Source: Mesorhabditis belari (Eukaryota; Nematoda; Chromadorea; Rhabditida; Rhabditidae). From it: DNA of 64,000 bases. The notes beneath the pieces were generated by a model. The model saw nothing but the letters and a program-made list of their open reading frames with translations, was not told the origin of the DNA and searched no databases. The DNA is taken from contig CAUEEP010000556.1 of assembly GCA_958450365.1 (NCBI GenBank), forward strand, positions 1-64,000. Direction: 5' to 3'. This document shows, piece by piece, positions 33,686 through 44,716 of this stretch (its first letter is position 1; each line of letters starts with the position of its first letter). The position numbers and the translations under genes are program-made.

Positions 33686-34859
33686 TGCAGTATGTGTAGA
33701 GTTGTTTCAGGGGCACTTGAGCAGCATATTTAGAGTCAAGCTATTTAGATATCTGATATTTAAATCCTACCCTAAAATCTGAATTCCTCAATTTTCAGTC
33801 CCGACCCGAACATTGCGCCGATACGCGGCACTCCAATATGGACTATTCCACTTGCCATTTAAATATCAATAAACGACTTGTACATAACGTGTGTCAGTTT
33901 CATTCGAAGAATTGATACCCATTTTCGTTTCCAATTCTGATTTCGATAGGCACTCACTTGTCTTATCCCCTCCCCTTTCTCACATATTCCCTCTCCTCCC
34001 TCTCTTCCCTTCCCTCTCTTTCCTTCCCTCCTTTTTCCTTCCCCAATCCCAATTCATGCATTGGATTATTTTCTATATTTCACAATAAAATATGACTTTT
34101 GTGAAATAAAACTTCAATTTCTCCAAGGCAACTGAATACAGAGTTACCCAGATTTTACAGCATTTCTGGATATTTGAAGAGTGTGGAATCACAAGGCAAA
34201 GGGTCACAGAAATCACAGGGAATCACAGAAAGCACAAGGAATCATAGAGATCACTGATTTTATGTTGAGGTTAAGGTAAAAACACTTGTTCCGCCGACGG
34301 TCTTATCTTGTTTTGTCCATTTTAAATAGTACTTTGAACTCTTTCTCTAAAACTTGCTTATTCTTAGAAAAGATTAAATATTAAGCAGAAGACATCAAAT
34401 TAAAATTTCAGATTAGTTAGAAAAGATTCGAAACTTCTGCAGACGATTTTTTGCTAATCTGCCTGAAAGATAATCTTGAAAAATAAGCAATGGCAGTTTC
34501 AGTCAACTCTTATAATTATAATTTTAATAACCCTTTAATTTAAACAGATAAAACTTTCCGAACATTCCAGATACCATTACCGTGAAGTGAAATCGAAATT
34601 GATTTGGTCAGAAAACTCCTAAAGAATCACACCAAGAATACACATTTGGGTTTCAACTCAGGCATGGCTCAAAACTCTCTTCTCTCATTTCTCGGGATCG
34701 ATTTCGCTGAAAAGCTTCGTTTGGAAGAACATATCTCTCCAAATGCAAACGCTTTCATTGGAAAGCGGTCAGTGATTCTCAATAATTCTTCATGAATTTC
34801 AATTTTAGCCGCAAGCTCGAATATTTGAACCCAACATGTTCTGTAAAAGATCGAATCGG

Positions 34860-35110
34860 ATATGCATTTCTATCTTTCTATCTTTATATTTTCTATCTTT
34901 TATATCTCTCTATCTTTCTATATTTTTCCACTTGGACCGCTTGGAGGACTTGAAAGTTTCTTTCTATCTTTTCTTTCTATATCTTCTACCTTTTATTGTA
35001 TCTTTTTATCTTCGTATATCTTTCTATCTTTCTATCTTTCTATCTTTTATCTTTCTATATCTTTATATCTTGCCATCTTTCTATATATTTCTATCTTTCT
35101 ATGTTTCTAG
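34860..35110 (+). repeat. TATCTTTCTA microsatellite
   Basis: Partner of 15.06-15.20 kb and at the outer end of the right arm, longer than its partner; continues into GGAGCTTT-type repeat at 35.11-35.32 kb. Confidence 0.85.
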
Positions 35111-35324
35111 CTTTAAGCAGCTTTAAGGGCTTTATGGGAGCTAAATAAGGACTATAAAGGAGCTTTCAAGGAGTTTTATAGAAAACTAAATATGCACGAT
35201 AAACGAGCTTTCCACGGAGGTTTCAAGGAGTTTTATAGAAACTAAATTTGGACGATAAACGAGCTTTCACGGAGCTTTCCAAGGAGCCGGATAGGAACTA
35301 AATAAGTTGATAGAGGAGCTTGAT

Positions 35325-36452
35325 TATGAGTATCCAAAAAGTTTTGTATGGGGTTTTAAAAATATCCCTTGAGTTTATAAGCAGATTTTTCGGAGACTTT
35401 AGAGTGGTGGTTGATGACAGCCAACTAGAACGTGGGGCAGACCCCTGGAAGTCAAAGATCCAAAAACATTTCCACAAATCTTTTGAGAAGATGAAGAAGA
35501 AACAGCGTGTCTTGAGTGAAGAGTACCAAGCGCGCACATAATATTTCTTTACACGCAGACCGGTCCTTAGCAATAGACGCTAGATGTCAACTGTGAACAA
35601 GACTTTGAAAGAGCTTTCAGGCAGCTTTGAAGAGTGTAGGAAATAAATAGGGACTCAAACGAGACAAAAGTAAATTCTTCTTAGTACCTGATCCAAGTTG
35701 TGGAAGATAGCATTGCTATAGCCTAGCAGCCAAGTTGATGTTAATATTTAGGAAAATGTCTGTATTGTACATGATGGTGAAACAGTCTTTTAAAAAGTTA
35801 ACAAAATCCGGTTTCAGCTTGCGCTCCTCATCACACAAGAAACCGAACCAACCGATCAACGTCTCATTCCTGAAATAAGAACGTTCGAGCACATTAATAG
35901 CAGCCTTGTTTCAATTTTGTTCACCTAATGTTTTGAATCAGTACCTATCTTTCTTCTCACAACATTGAATTTAAATTTACCGGCACATCATATCATTCAG
36001 CGTCAATGTAGTGGGCGTAAGAGCGCCTAATGACATTTTCCTAAATATTAACATCAACTTGGCTGCTAGGCTATAGCAATGCTATCTTCCACAACTTGGA
36101 TCAGGTACTAAGAAGAATTTACTTTTGTCTGTTTGAGTCCTATTTATTTCTACACTCTTTCAAAGCTGCCTGAAAGCTCTTTCAAAGTCTTGTTCACAGT
36201 TGACATCTAGCATCTATTGCTAAGGACCGGTCTGCGTGTAAAGAAATATTATGTGCGCGCTTGGTACTCTTCACTCAAGGCACGCTGTTTCTTCTTCATC
36301 TTCTCTAAAAAGATTTGTGAAATGTTTTTTGGATCTTTGACTTCCAGGGAGTCTGCCCCACGTTCAGTTGGCATCATCCACCCTCTAAAGTCTCAAATCT
36401 GCTTATACAAGGGTATTTTTAAAACCCCTACAAGCTCTTGGATACTCATAAC
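35325..36452. repeat. Small palindrome with foldback-element cores
   Basis: 35,325-35,760 and 36,042-36,452 are reverse complements (positions sum to about 71,790) around a 281-base spacer. The inner end of each arm is half of the foldback element (GCTATAGCCTAGCAGCCAAG ... AGGAAAATGTC). The spacer contains a C-terminal-exon piece (35,761-35,863) and the outermost part of the terminal repeat (36,003 on). Confidence 0.85.
36003..36150. mobile_element. Foldback/MITE half element
   Basis: One 65-bp terminal repeat joined directly to AGGCTATAGCAATGC, the internal end that normally adjoins the other terminal repeat. The identical join at 41,679-41,815 shows that this rearranged form was itself copied. 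Confidence 0.75.
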
Positions 36453-36609
36453 TTGACAGAGTGCTATTAGCGATCCAGTTCAGCGTAAAATTCTGCGTTG
36501 ATAGGTCTATGGCTCAAGTCATTTGACCAGCCTATCTAGTTCACCTTTTCGTACTACTATCGAAAACTACCTCTGGTAGTTAAAAAAGCAAAGCGATTGG
36601 CGGAGGGAA

Positions 36610-37410
36610 AGAATGAAGCCAGAATCTACTGGTTTTCCTGTGGATTTTACCTTGTGAAAAGAAGATCTACTGGTTTTCCTGTGGATTTTCCCTTGCAAGA
36701 AGAATACAGCCAGAATCTACTGGTTTTCCTGTGGATTTTACCTTGTAAAAGAATGAAGCCAGATCTACTGGTTTTCCTGTGGATTTACCTTGTAAAAGTA
36801 TGAAGCCAGATCTACTGGTTTTCCTGTGGATTTTCCTTGCAAAAGAATAAAGCCAGAATCTACTGGTTTTCCTGTGGATTTTCCTTGCAAAGAATAAAGC
36901 CAGGATCTACTGGTTTTCCTGTGGTTTACCTTGTAAAAAGGAATAAAGCCAGAATCTGCTGGTTTTCCTGTGGATTTTACCTTGTAAAAGAATAAAGCCA
37001 GAATCTACTGGTTTTCCTGTGGATTTTACCTTGTGAAAAGAATAAAGCCAGAATCTACTGGTTTTCCTGTGGATTTTACCTTGTAAAAAGAATAAAGCCA
37101 GAATCTGCTGGTTTTGCTGTGGATTTTACCTTGTAAAAAGAATAAAGCCAGAATCTACTGGTTTTCCTGTGGATTCTACCTTGTAAAAAGAATGAAGCCA
37201 GATCTACTGGTTTTCCTGTGGATTTTACCTTGTAAAAAGAATGAAGCCAGATCTGCTGGTTTCCTGTAGATTTTACCTTGTAAAAGAATGAAGCCAGATC
37301 TGCTGGTTTTTCCTGTGGATTTTACCTTGTAAAAGAATGAAGCCAGATCTACTGGTTTTCCATTGAAATTCAACTTGTAGAAAGAATAAAGCCAGAATCT
37401 ACTGGTATTG
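36610..37410 (-). repeat. 50-bp minisatellite, about 16 units (largest array)
   Basis: Plus-strand unit: CCAGAATCTACTGGTTTTCC then TGTGGATTTTACCTTG then TAAAAAGAATAAAG. Sixteen or so units with small indels. Opposite orientation to the arrays at 1.1, 13.9 and 24.8 kb. No gene. Confidence 0.9.
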
Positions 37411-37829
37411 GAACCGTGTTAGAGCTAGTTAGAGCTAGGAACTAAATAAGGACGATAAAGAAGGAGCTTTAAAGGGAGCTTTCTAAAAAGCTAAATAGGG
37501 ATAAAAGGGCTTTAAGAGAAGAACGGCGAAGAGAAGAGCAAGACAAGAGGAGAGAAGACGTATGTGTTAGAAGCTGTGAACTGATGGCAGATCAGAAATC
37601 CTTGTCAGTCCGAATACTATTTATATGGAAGCTGGAATGATAACAACCTAAAACAAAAAATCGGATTCAAACGATCAAAAACGTGAGCTGAGAGGGACAA
37701 GTGAGCACGTGGAAATTTTTGAAGACAAACTGATTAGGGATGCGTCCTGTGTCTTCGAAACTTTTTGCCAAATATTTATGACCAGCATGTTGGGTCGAGA
37801 TATGCTTCCGGTGTGCGTTGTTTTCATCT

Positions 37830-39640
37830 TCCCATCTCTTAAAATGAGATTAAATTAAGTGTAGCAAATCAACTCTACAAAAAGTGATTCGTTTTAGAGA
37901 TTATCGTCAGTTAATACTAAAAATCTAATCATGAAGTAAAGCTCAACAAGCCGTCGAGTTTAAAATCGTTAATCAATTTAGGGCTTTCAAAGTGGGTCTC
38001 TATTGGGAACGTGAGGCACATCTCAAAGAGCACATGGTTGGTTGAAAATCACTTTATAACAAAGGAATTAAAAAAAACTTAGCTATAAGAATTTATGGAA
38101 TGTAGTTTTAAAACAGTGATAGAAATGGAGAAAAAGTTCACAACAGGGCCATCAAGACAATTATAACTTATTTCGGACTATGGAACATTCTCTGCGAGAA
38201 GAACAGCTCAAAGACATCGATGAGATCAACAATTTGGTGGTGCTTCTTCAACTCAAAGCCCGCTTAATGAGATAACCACTACACCACGGGTCCGCAGTAG
38301 CCGCTCGGAAATTGACAGGGCTAAAGGGCCACATCTGTCAAAAACTGATCTTAAAAAGGTAGTTTTGTGGAAAAATGGCAGAATGAGTTGAATAGTTCCT
38401 ATTTTTAGCTCAGACCAGAGGTCTCGTGGTGTAGTGGTTTTCACATCTATCTAACATACACAAGGTCGTTAATCGTTAAATAAATCGTTAATCAATTTAG
38501 GGCTTTCAAAAGTGGGTTTCTATTGGGAACGTGAGGCTGACCTCAAATAACACATGGTTGGTTGAAATTACTTTATAACAAGGAAAACTTAGCTATAAGA
38601 ATTTATGGAATGTAGTTTTAAAACAGTGATAGAAATGGAGAAAGAAGTTCACAACAGGGCCATCAATTTTTCAATCAATTCAATTTTTATTCTCGAAAAT
38701 TCCTTGCAGTTTTAGCTAGAGTCAAGAAATAAAATCAAGCAGTTTCTTAAATCGATGTTACAACCTTGTAACCATACTTAGGCACCTCTGTACATGATGG
38801 TGAAACAGTCTTTTAAAAGTTAACAAAATCCGGTTTCAGCTTGCGCGCCTCATCACAAAAGGAAACGAACCAACCGATCGACGTCTCATTCCTGAAATAA
38901 GAACGTTTGAGCACATTAATAGAGGCCTTATTTCAAAAATCTGCTCATAAACTCAAGTGATGTTTTTAACCCGCGCCAAAAAGGCGTTCAATTTCATTCA
39001 TAGATACAAGGAATTAAGCAAGGAAAGGAAGGCTCAGGAAAACTCGAAGAGTTAGAGTGGCAAAGTGCTTCCTGATGCCCCGTATAGTCCCGATATGGCT
39101 ACTATACGGTGGCAACATTCCCTGCGGAGAAGAACAGCTCAAAGACATCGATGAGATCAACATTGGGTGGTCCAGCTTCTTCAGCTCAAAGCCCAGCTTA
39201 ATGAGATAACCACTACACCACGAGACCGCAGTGGCCGCTGGGAAATTGACAGGGATAAAAGGGCCACAAAAACTCTACATCTACAGTTAGTTCTACCCAT
39301 TAAATGTGGGAAAAGTCGGCTCGAGTCAGGCAACTTGCTTTTAGGCTGTTGCCGAAGCTTACTTTGTTATTTGTTAACAAGAGAGATGTTTTTAAAACCC
39401 CATACAAAACTTTGGATACTCATAACTTTTGACAGAGTGCTATTTAGCAAATTCGGATCAGCGTAAAATTCTGCGTTGATAGGTCTATGGCTCAAGTCAT
39501 TTGACCAGCCTATCTAGTTCACCTTTTCGTATTACTATCAAAAACTACCTCTGGTAGTTAAAAAAGCAAAGCGATTGGCGGACAAATTTGAAAAATTAAA
39601 ATGATCTCGGGCGGGGCCGAACCGCCGACCTTGTGTATGT
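37830..39640 (+). repeat. Composite block duplicated at 60.54-61.83 kb
   Basis: Order of parts: CTCAACAAGCCGTCGAG leader, mariner fragment (38,157-38,235), tRNA-Val pieces, C-terminal exon copy with indels (38,747-38,884), second mariner fragment (39,026-39,175), AAAAGTCGGCTCGAGTCAGG segment, then tRNA-Val. The 60.5-kb copy has the same order but only one mariner fragment; the first part (38.15-38.7 kb) also matches 6.66-7.25 kb. The block therefore contains an internal duplication. Confidence 0.75.
39026..39175 (+). mobile_element. Mariner transposase fragment (deleted copy)
   Basis: Encodes the KLEELEW-like stretch and the start of the SPD-MA motif, but the region for PPDYxLF is replaced by CTATACGGTGGCAAC. 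No trace of the rest of an element. Confidence 0.7.
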
Positions 39641-39671
39641 TAGACAGATGTGATAACCACTACACCAGACC
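39604..39671 (-). tRNA. tRNA-Val (AAC)-like, nearly full length
   Basis: On the minus strand the D arm (GGTGTAGTGGTTATCAC), anticodon loop CTAACAT and T arm (GGCGGTTCGGCCCCGCC) are all present, ending CGAGATCA. The 5' acceptor is GGTCT joined to GGTGTAG, lacking the CGT seen in fragment copies (GGTCTCGTGG), where GGTCTCG would pair with CGAGATC over 7 bp including one G-T. The anticodon stem has a C-C mismatch and T-loop A58 is G. Likely a pseudogene carried by the surrounding block; the ancestor was an ordinary tRNA-Val. Confidence 0.65.
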
Positions 39672-40465
39672 TCTGGTCTGGAGCTAAAAATAGGAACTAT
39701 TCAACTCATTCTGCCATTTTTCCGATCTATCTTTGGGAGAAAATAATTATATTTAGAGGTAGAAGAATTCTATTTAGAACACAAAGAACTATTTTAGTTG
39801 AAATTTTATTTGAAAAAAAGGCTTTCAATACTGAAAAGGCTTTGTAGAAGGCTTATCCGACTTTGACCCTAATTTTATCTAGGTTTTTATTGGTAAGTCT
39901 ATGAAACAAATAGAACATTTCTAAAGTCAAATTTTGTGTAGATTCTAATATTATAGCATACGTAACTTACCTTTTAGATCATTTGAGGTTTTCATATTTT
40001 ATAATTCCTTGAAATGTAGCCGGAAATCTTTAGGGGTTAATTATTATTTTGCTTCAAAACTATTTTGGACAGATGGATACTACACCTTTTCGACAACCTT
40101 CGATACGAAAAATTCGATCTCCCCAGGGGTTTCTAATCTCTGTAAGGGGATACGAGAATTAAAAGTCTAGCGAATCTCAACTCAACCTACCGAAAATTAA
40201 AATTCTTCACAAATCTGACTCTATTTTCATTTTTCAAACACTAAAAGCGATCCTCAAATCAGAAAATAGTGCCCTCAGAAAATAGTCTATATAAATCATT
40301 GTGCTCTGAAGATGGCTAGACATCCTTCAAATAAAATTGTGCGGGAAGCTAATGCGAAATATTGCAGATCTTTACCGTCATGTTCTTGTCTTTCTTGTTA
40401 GACATTCTCTTTCGGTATTCTCTTTCACATGTACAGCAATCGGGAGAATAATGATTACGTTTTTC

Positions 40466-40507
40466 AGTTTTGAAATGACGACTCTTTTGAGTCGTCATTT
40501 CAAAACT
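40466..40507. repeat. Perfect 19-bp hairpin, 4-nt loop
   Basis: AGTTTTGAAATGACGACTC, loop TTTT, then its exact reverse complement. It ends 19 bases before a tRNA-Val fragment (40,526-40,566, minus). Foldback without flanking homology elsewhere in the window. Confidence 0.85.
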
Positions 40508-40525
40508 TTCTCTTTGAGTTGCCGC

Positions 40526-40566
40526 CGACCTTGTGTATGTTAGACAGATGTGATAACCACTACACC
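40526..40566 (-). pseudogene. tRNA-Val 5' fragment
   Basis: Minus strand reads CGTGGTGTAGTGGTTATCAC then ATCTGTCTAACATACACAAG. The T arm is absent; the palindromic satellite (40,570-40,640) begins at its 5' end. Confidence 0.6.
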
Positions 40567-40569
40567 ACG

Positions 40570-40640
40570 AGATCTGAAAATGCTTCAGTACTGAAAATGC
40601 TTTTATACTGAAAATGCTTCCGGTACTAAAAGCTTAGATT
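40570..40640 (+). repeat. 18-bp palindromic satellite (array 5)
   Basis: Three to four degenerate CTGAAAATGCTT units; ends with AAAGCTTAGATTAGTGTAAG as arrays 3 and 6 do. The following 500 bases (to 41.5 kb) match 9.4-9.9 kb inverted and 47.46-47.67 kb. Confidence 0.75.
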
Positions 40641-41678
40641 AGTGTAAGGCTTTGTAATATTTCTTTCTCAAAGAAATATGAATTTGACTACTAAAAATTT
40701 GCGCCGCACAGGTGACCTTGTTCATTTTCTTCTTCTTTTTATATTCAAGTTCAAAGACTCAACGAAAACATGTCGCTATGATTTTTTGATAAATTTTTAG
40801 TTTTGATTTAGTTGACTAAGCATCTTCATTGCCGAAATCACTGTATTAGTTATTGCTTTGCTTTGCACTGCCTTTTTTTTACCGTTGTTTACAAAGTTGT
40901 TTTTTTGTCTTGGCAAAGCTAAAGATTTTGCGTCATCCAAATCACTCGTCAGAATGGAGTTGAATAATCTCAAAAGCTTTTGCGCTACAAGTTCTTTTCA
41001 GGAAATTCTTTTCCTCATCTTGATTTCTTTATTACCTTTTGTTTGATCTTTGCCACGGGCTACAAATCCCCCAAATCAAATGTACATATAAAAGAGGTTT
41101 ATGAGCTAGTTTGACATTTGATAATTTTAGTTTTGATTTAGTTGACTAAGCATCTTCATTGCCGAAATTACTGTATTAGTTATGCTTTTATTTACTAGAA
41201 AACATTGCGCTTTGTTCATTTTATTCAAGTTTTATGATGTGGCAAATAAACAAAATATTGTAACGATTTGTAAATCTGATTGTTAAAAATAAACATTTCG
41301 CGATTGAAGATTCGAACCCACCCAAAAAAGAACCCGATTACTTCCGTTCAACGGTTCAAGGCTGATCTCAGACGGTTCAAGGCTGATCTCAGACGGCTCA
41401 AGGCTGATCACTCTAATCTCCATTGCCTTTGCCTTTACTTTTTTTGAATTGTTGGACAAAGAAATCCGTGCAAATCTGTGCAAATCATTACCATAATTTC
41501 AATCATTACCATCATTACAATCATTTACTACTGTAGATGTAGGATAGAAGCAATAGAAAACAGCAATAGAACAAACTGTAGATGTTCAATCCTTTTTGAG
41601 GAGTGAGGGCAATAGGGAAAGGGGACTCACTTCAGAGAAGTACTGAGTTTTTCTTTTCTGGAATGGAATCATCCAGCG

Positions 41679-41815
41679 TTAATGTAGTGGGCGTAAGAGC
41701 GCCTAATGACATTTTCCTAAATATTAACATCAACTTGGCTGCTAGGCTATAGCAATGCTATCTTCCACAACTTGGATCAGGTACTAAGAAGAATTTACTT
41801 TTGTCTCGTTTATAG
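41679..41815. mobile_element. Foldback/MITE half element
   Basis: Same rearranged half as 36,003-36,150, preceded by 41.53-41.67 kb, which matches 12.88-13.02 kb. It abuts the left arm of the 41.8/44.7-kb palindrome. Confidence 0.75.
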
Positions 41816-41823
41816 TCAAGTAG

Positions 41824-42172
41824 GCAAGGAGGTAAGAAGGCAAGAAGGCCGGAAGAAGGCAAGAAAAAGTATCATTATAAAGATTACTGTATCTATAGAA
41901 GATCGACTCACCAGGTTGAACATCGGTGGTTGTAATGGTTGATGTTGGGGGTGAATGAGTGGTGGTGGAAGAGTGGGTAATGGTTGAGTACCACCGAGGA
42001 AACCCACTGGATTCCACATGGATGTTGGTAGAACAAATGCTGGTGGTTGTGCCGTGCCGAGCATCACTTTCGATTTCTGCTCGATCCAAGTCGGCTCGGA
42101 TTGTGCTCGCGGATGGATTGGGTGCCCCGTTTTTGGAGGAATACGATGAAGGTAGTCAATCGATCGATGAAT
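41824..42172 (-). repeat. Left arm of the 42/44.5-kb palindrome, with a Pro-rich exon
   Basis: Reverse complement of 44,368-44,716 (positions sum to 86,540). On the minus strand, an exon ending at 41,912 before GTGAGTCG reads SMWNPVGFLGGTQPLPTLPP then LIHPQHQPLQPPMFN. The related GFLGGTQPLP stretch also occurs, truncated, in both arms of the giant palindrome (18.90-18.99 and 31.10-31.18 kb), upstream of the bHLH exons on the same strand as that gene. Confidence 0.65.
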
Positions 42173-42273
42173 TGATCAAAGTATGGGGAAATGACAAAGA
42201 TAAAGTGATCCGAGTGGACGCCTCAACAATTGACCTCTCGTGTGGCTACTTGAGTGGGGGAGTGGTTTGGAAC

Positions 42274-42328
42274 CGGCATGATGCATTCCGATTCCAAACG
42301 GCAGTGTCATTTTGAGGTCATTTGAGCT
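42274..42328 (-). pseudogene. ASCC3/BRR2-type helicase exon fragment
   Basis: A 55-nt segment after CACGCAG reads SSNDLKMTLPFGIGMHHAG and meets a possible donor (G|GTTCC). LPFGIGMHHAG matches the conserved FG-x-G-x-HHAG motif of Ski2-like helicases of the ASCC3/BRR2 class, with the NLK-x-TL lead typical of ASCC3. No other helicase motif is visible nearby, so this is a lone captured exon or a chance-isolated piece. Confidence 0.45.
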
Positions 42329-42466
42329 CTGCGTGAGGACTTCAAGCTAAAAGAAGGAAAAGGAGCATTGAGATGAAATTAGGTACCTCATCCAGCATTG
42401 AAATGAAATTAGGTACCTCGTCCATGTTACCATTGCTTTGGATCGATACTTGTCACCAGCATTGAG

Positions 42467-42540
42467 ATGAAAGCCAACGCGGTCAGCCTGGTTTGCCTCC
42501 TCGGGGCCGCGAAAACGACTACCGGCTGGAGTGGGGAGTA
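42467..42540 (+). CDS. Possible signal-peptide exon
   Basis: ATG opens MKANAVSLVCLLGAAKTTTG then WSGE and a TAG overlapping a GTAGGT/GTGAGA donor. Charged start plus hydrophobic core fits a secretion signal. It follows a duplicated 30-base motif (AGCATTGARATGAAATTAGG, two copies at 42,364-42,420). No downstream exon found. Confidence 0.25.
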
Positions 42541-43454
42541 GGTGAGAATTGTTAACACATTATTTCGAACCAAAAATTATTATTTGCAAGCTTTTGCGGC
42601 TAGATCCATTTACCACCAGGAAAGGCTTAACTTGACATTCCCTGTAAACCAGACAAAGCTAGGCCCTGATCTAGCTTGACCCATCCAGCCCTGCTTTGAG
42701 CTGCTTGTCTCTTCCTGGTGCAGCCGACTCTTAGCCTAACCTAACTTAAACCCTAGGGTTTTAATAATTTTGTTAGGCTTTTTATAGATTTGTTGATATT
42801 CTGTCAATCATTGATCATTGATCATTAATGTCGTTGTTGTTTTACCTTCAAAACTCACCCGTATATGGCTCAGACTTGATTTTCACAAATTCAGAGGGTT
42901 TTCTTGACGACGGTGTAACACCACTGAATCACAAAAAGTCCAGCTGCAATTGAAATGATCATTGATTCTGAAAATTGAGAGAACCTATTTGTCAAATGTT
43001 AACAACAAAGGCGCCTAGCTGTCAACTATGAACAAATTCAGCCTCGTCAACTCTGAACACAGTTGACATAGTGAAGAACTAGGCGCCTTAGTTGTTCAGA
43101 GTTGAGCTTCGTTCAGATCGCGTTCTCTTAATTGATTTTCTCATTTTCTCTCTTTCATTTAATTTTTCAACTTTCTATTTTCTGTTTTTATAAACGTATG
43201 AGCTTCCTCATTCTTAGAAATGAAATATTGACGAGATTAGTTTTTAGTATTTCATTTTTTTATAGCAAAGCTCAAACCTTGCCGTCAGCCAGATGAGCCA
43301 TCGTATCTCGTGGGATCCCTCAAATTTCAGGTGCGAGGAAGAGAAAATGGAGTATGCTGTATGCAATATAGAAACATGTACGATACTTTGCTCCCTAGAA
43401 GTCAAAAATCTTGATTAAGCCTTGCTTAGATTATCCTGAAGCCTTGTTTAGATT

Positions 43455-44035
43455 ATCCTGAAAACTCCCTAGAAGCTCTTATTTAGTTCCTATAAAGCTC
43501 CTTTAAAACTGCTTGAAAGCTCCTTTATAGTCCCTACTGGGTTCCTATAAAGCTCCTTCTAAGCTGCTTGAAAACTCCTTTACGGTTCTTATTTAGTTCC
43601 TATTCTCCTTTAAACCTCACTCCCGAGAATGCAGGGATTCAAGACGGTCAAAGAACGAGCGGTGAATATAGAGAGTCAGATTTTATGCTAATTCAGGTAT
43701 TCTTTACTATTATCTAGAGTGTAAAAACAGCCACACACATAAAAATCTGAAAAGGGTGTCTAGAGAAAGCATTGGTTTGGCTGCCAGCCAGACACCTAAT
43801 ACAATTAAGAATTCTTTTGTACTTTTGCATAAATCCAGGTTTGAATCTAGTAGAATGATTCCATGATCTAAAAGATTTCTAATAGGAAAAGATTCCTAAA
43901 TAGGGACTATAAAGGAGTTTTCAATGAGCTTTATAGGGCTTTCTGGGAACTAGGCCTTTAAAGAGCTTTCAAGAGAGTTTTGAAGAGGTTCATAGGAACT
44001 AAATAGGCACTATAAAGAAGCCTTCACTCGTAGTA
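43455..44035 (+). repeat. Partial copy of the inner palindrome arm
   Basis: Matches 22.52-23.11 and 57.80-58.40 kb in the same orientation, including AGGGTGTCTAGAGAAAGCAT and flanking GGAGCTTT-type repeats. The EGF exons are not included. It lies inside the spacer of the 42/44.5-kb palindrome. Confidence 0.8.
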
Positions 44036-44367
44036 CATTGGCATTGAGATTGGCATTGACAATCATTGACAACAAACGGTTTATGTAAATAAAAAAAAAC
44101 GCTTAAATTGTGTCTTCGGGTTTTTGACTATCCGACTTCATGCCTAGATAAAAAACTATAGAATATAAACTTTATAATACTAAACTAATGTTAAATTAAA
44201 CTAACAATACTAAAAAACAAATTTTCATATGATTTCTTCATTTTGCAGCAAAATAATAGGTCTTTCTAATAGAGATTTTGATAAAGCTTGCGTTCGTTGA
44301 TATTAATCCAAAACCTCTTTGCTCACCTCTTTTTTGCCCATTGACCAAAAATGTTAAACAAACGGAA

Positions 44368-44716
44368 TTCATCGATCGATTGACTACCTTAATCGTATTC
44401 CTCCAAAAACGGGGCACCCAATCCATCCGCGAGCACAATCCGAGCCGACTTGGATCGAGCAGAAATCGAAAGTGATGCTCGGCACGACACAACCATCAGC
44501 ATTTGTTCCACCAACATCCATGTGGAATCCAGTGGGTTTCCTCGGTGGTACTCAACCATTACCCACTCTTCCACCACCACTCATTCACCCCCAACATCAA
44601 CCATTACAACCACCGATGTTCAACCTGGTGAGTCGATCTTCTATAGATACAGTAATCTTTATAATGATACTTTCTCTTGCCTTCTTCCGGCCTTCTTGCC
44701 TTCTTACCTTCTTGCC
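44368..44716 (+). repeat. Right arm of the 42/44.5-kb palindrome, with a Pro-rich exon
   Basis: Mirror of 41,824-42,172. The exon ends at 44,627 before GTGAGT and is open over the same residues as its partner (AFVPPTSMWNPVGFLGG...). A CTTCTTGCC microsatellite follows (44.68-44.77 kb). Confidence 0.65.

Larger units (their letters stand above)
24957..35010 (-). repeat. Right arm of the giant inverted duplication
   Basis: Reverse complement of 15,050-23,831 (see there). About 1.3 kb longer because 27.47-28.98 kb has no partner on the left. Gene content is mirrored: EGF exons on minus, bHLH-zip gene on plus. Confidence 0.9.

Noticed and set aside
36597..37373. Frames with repeated VFLWIL/GFPVD peptides
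   Set aside because: They are products of the 50-bp minisatellite and shift at every unit-length change.
41959..42315. 118-codon plus-strand frame (IDELIKVWGNDKDKV segment)
   Set aside because: The first part is antisense to the Pro-rich exon and the last part antisense to the helicase exon; the middle may be coding but has no splice support.
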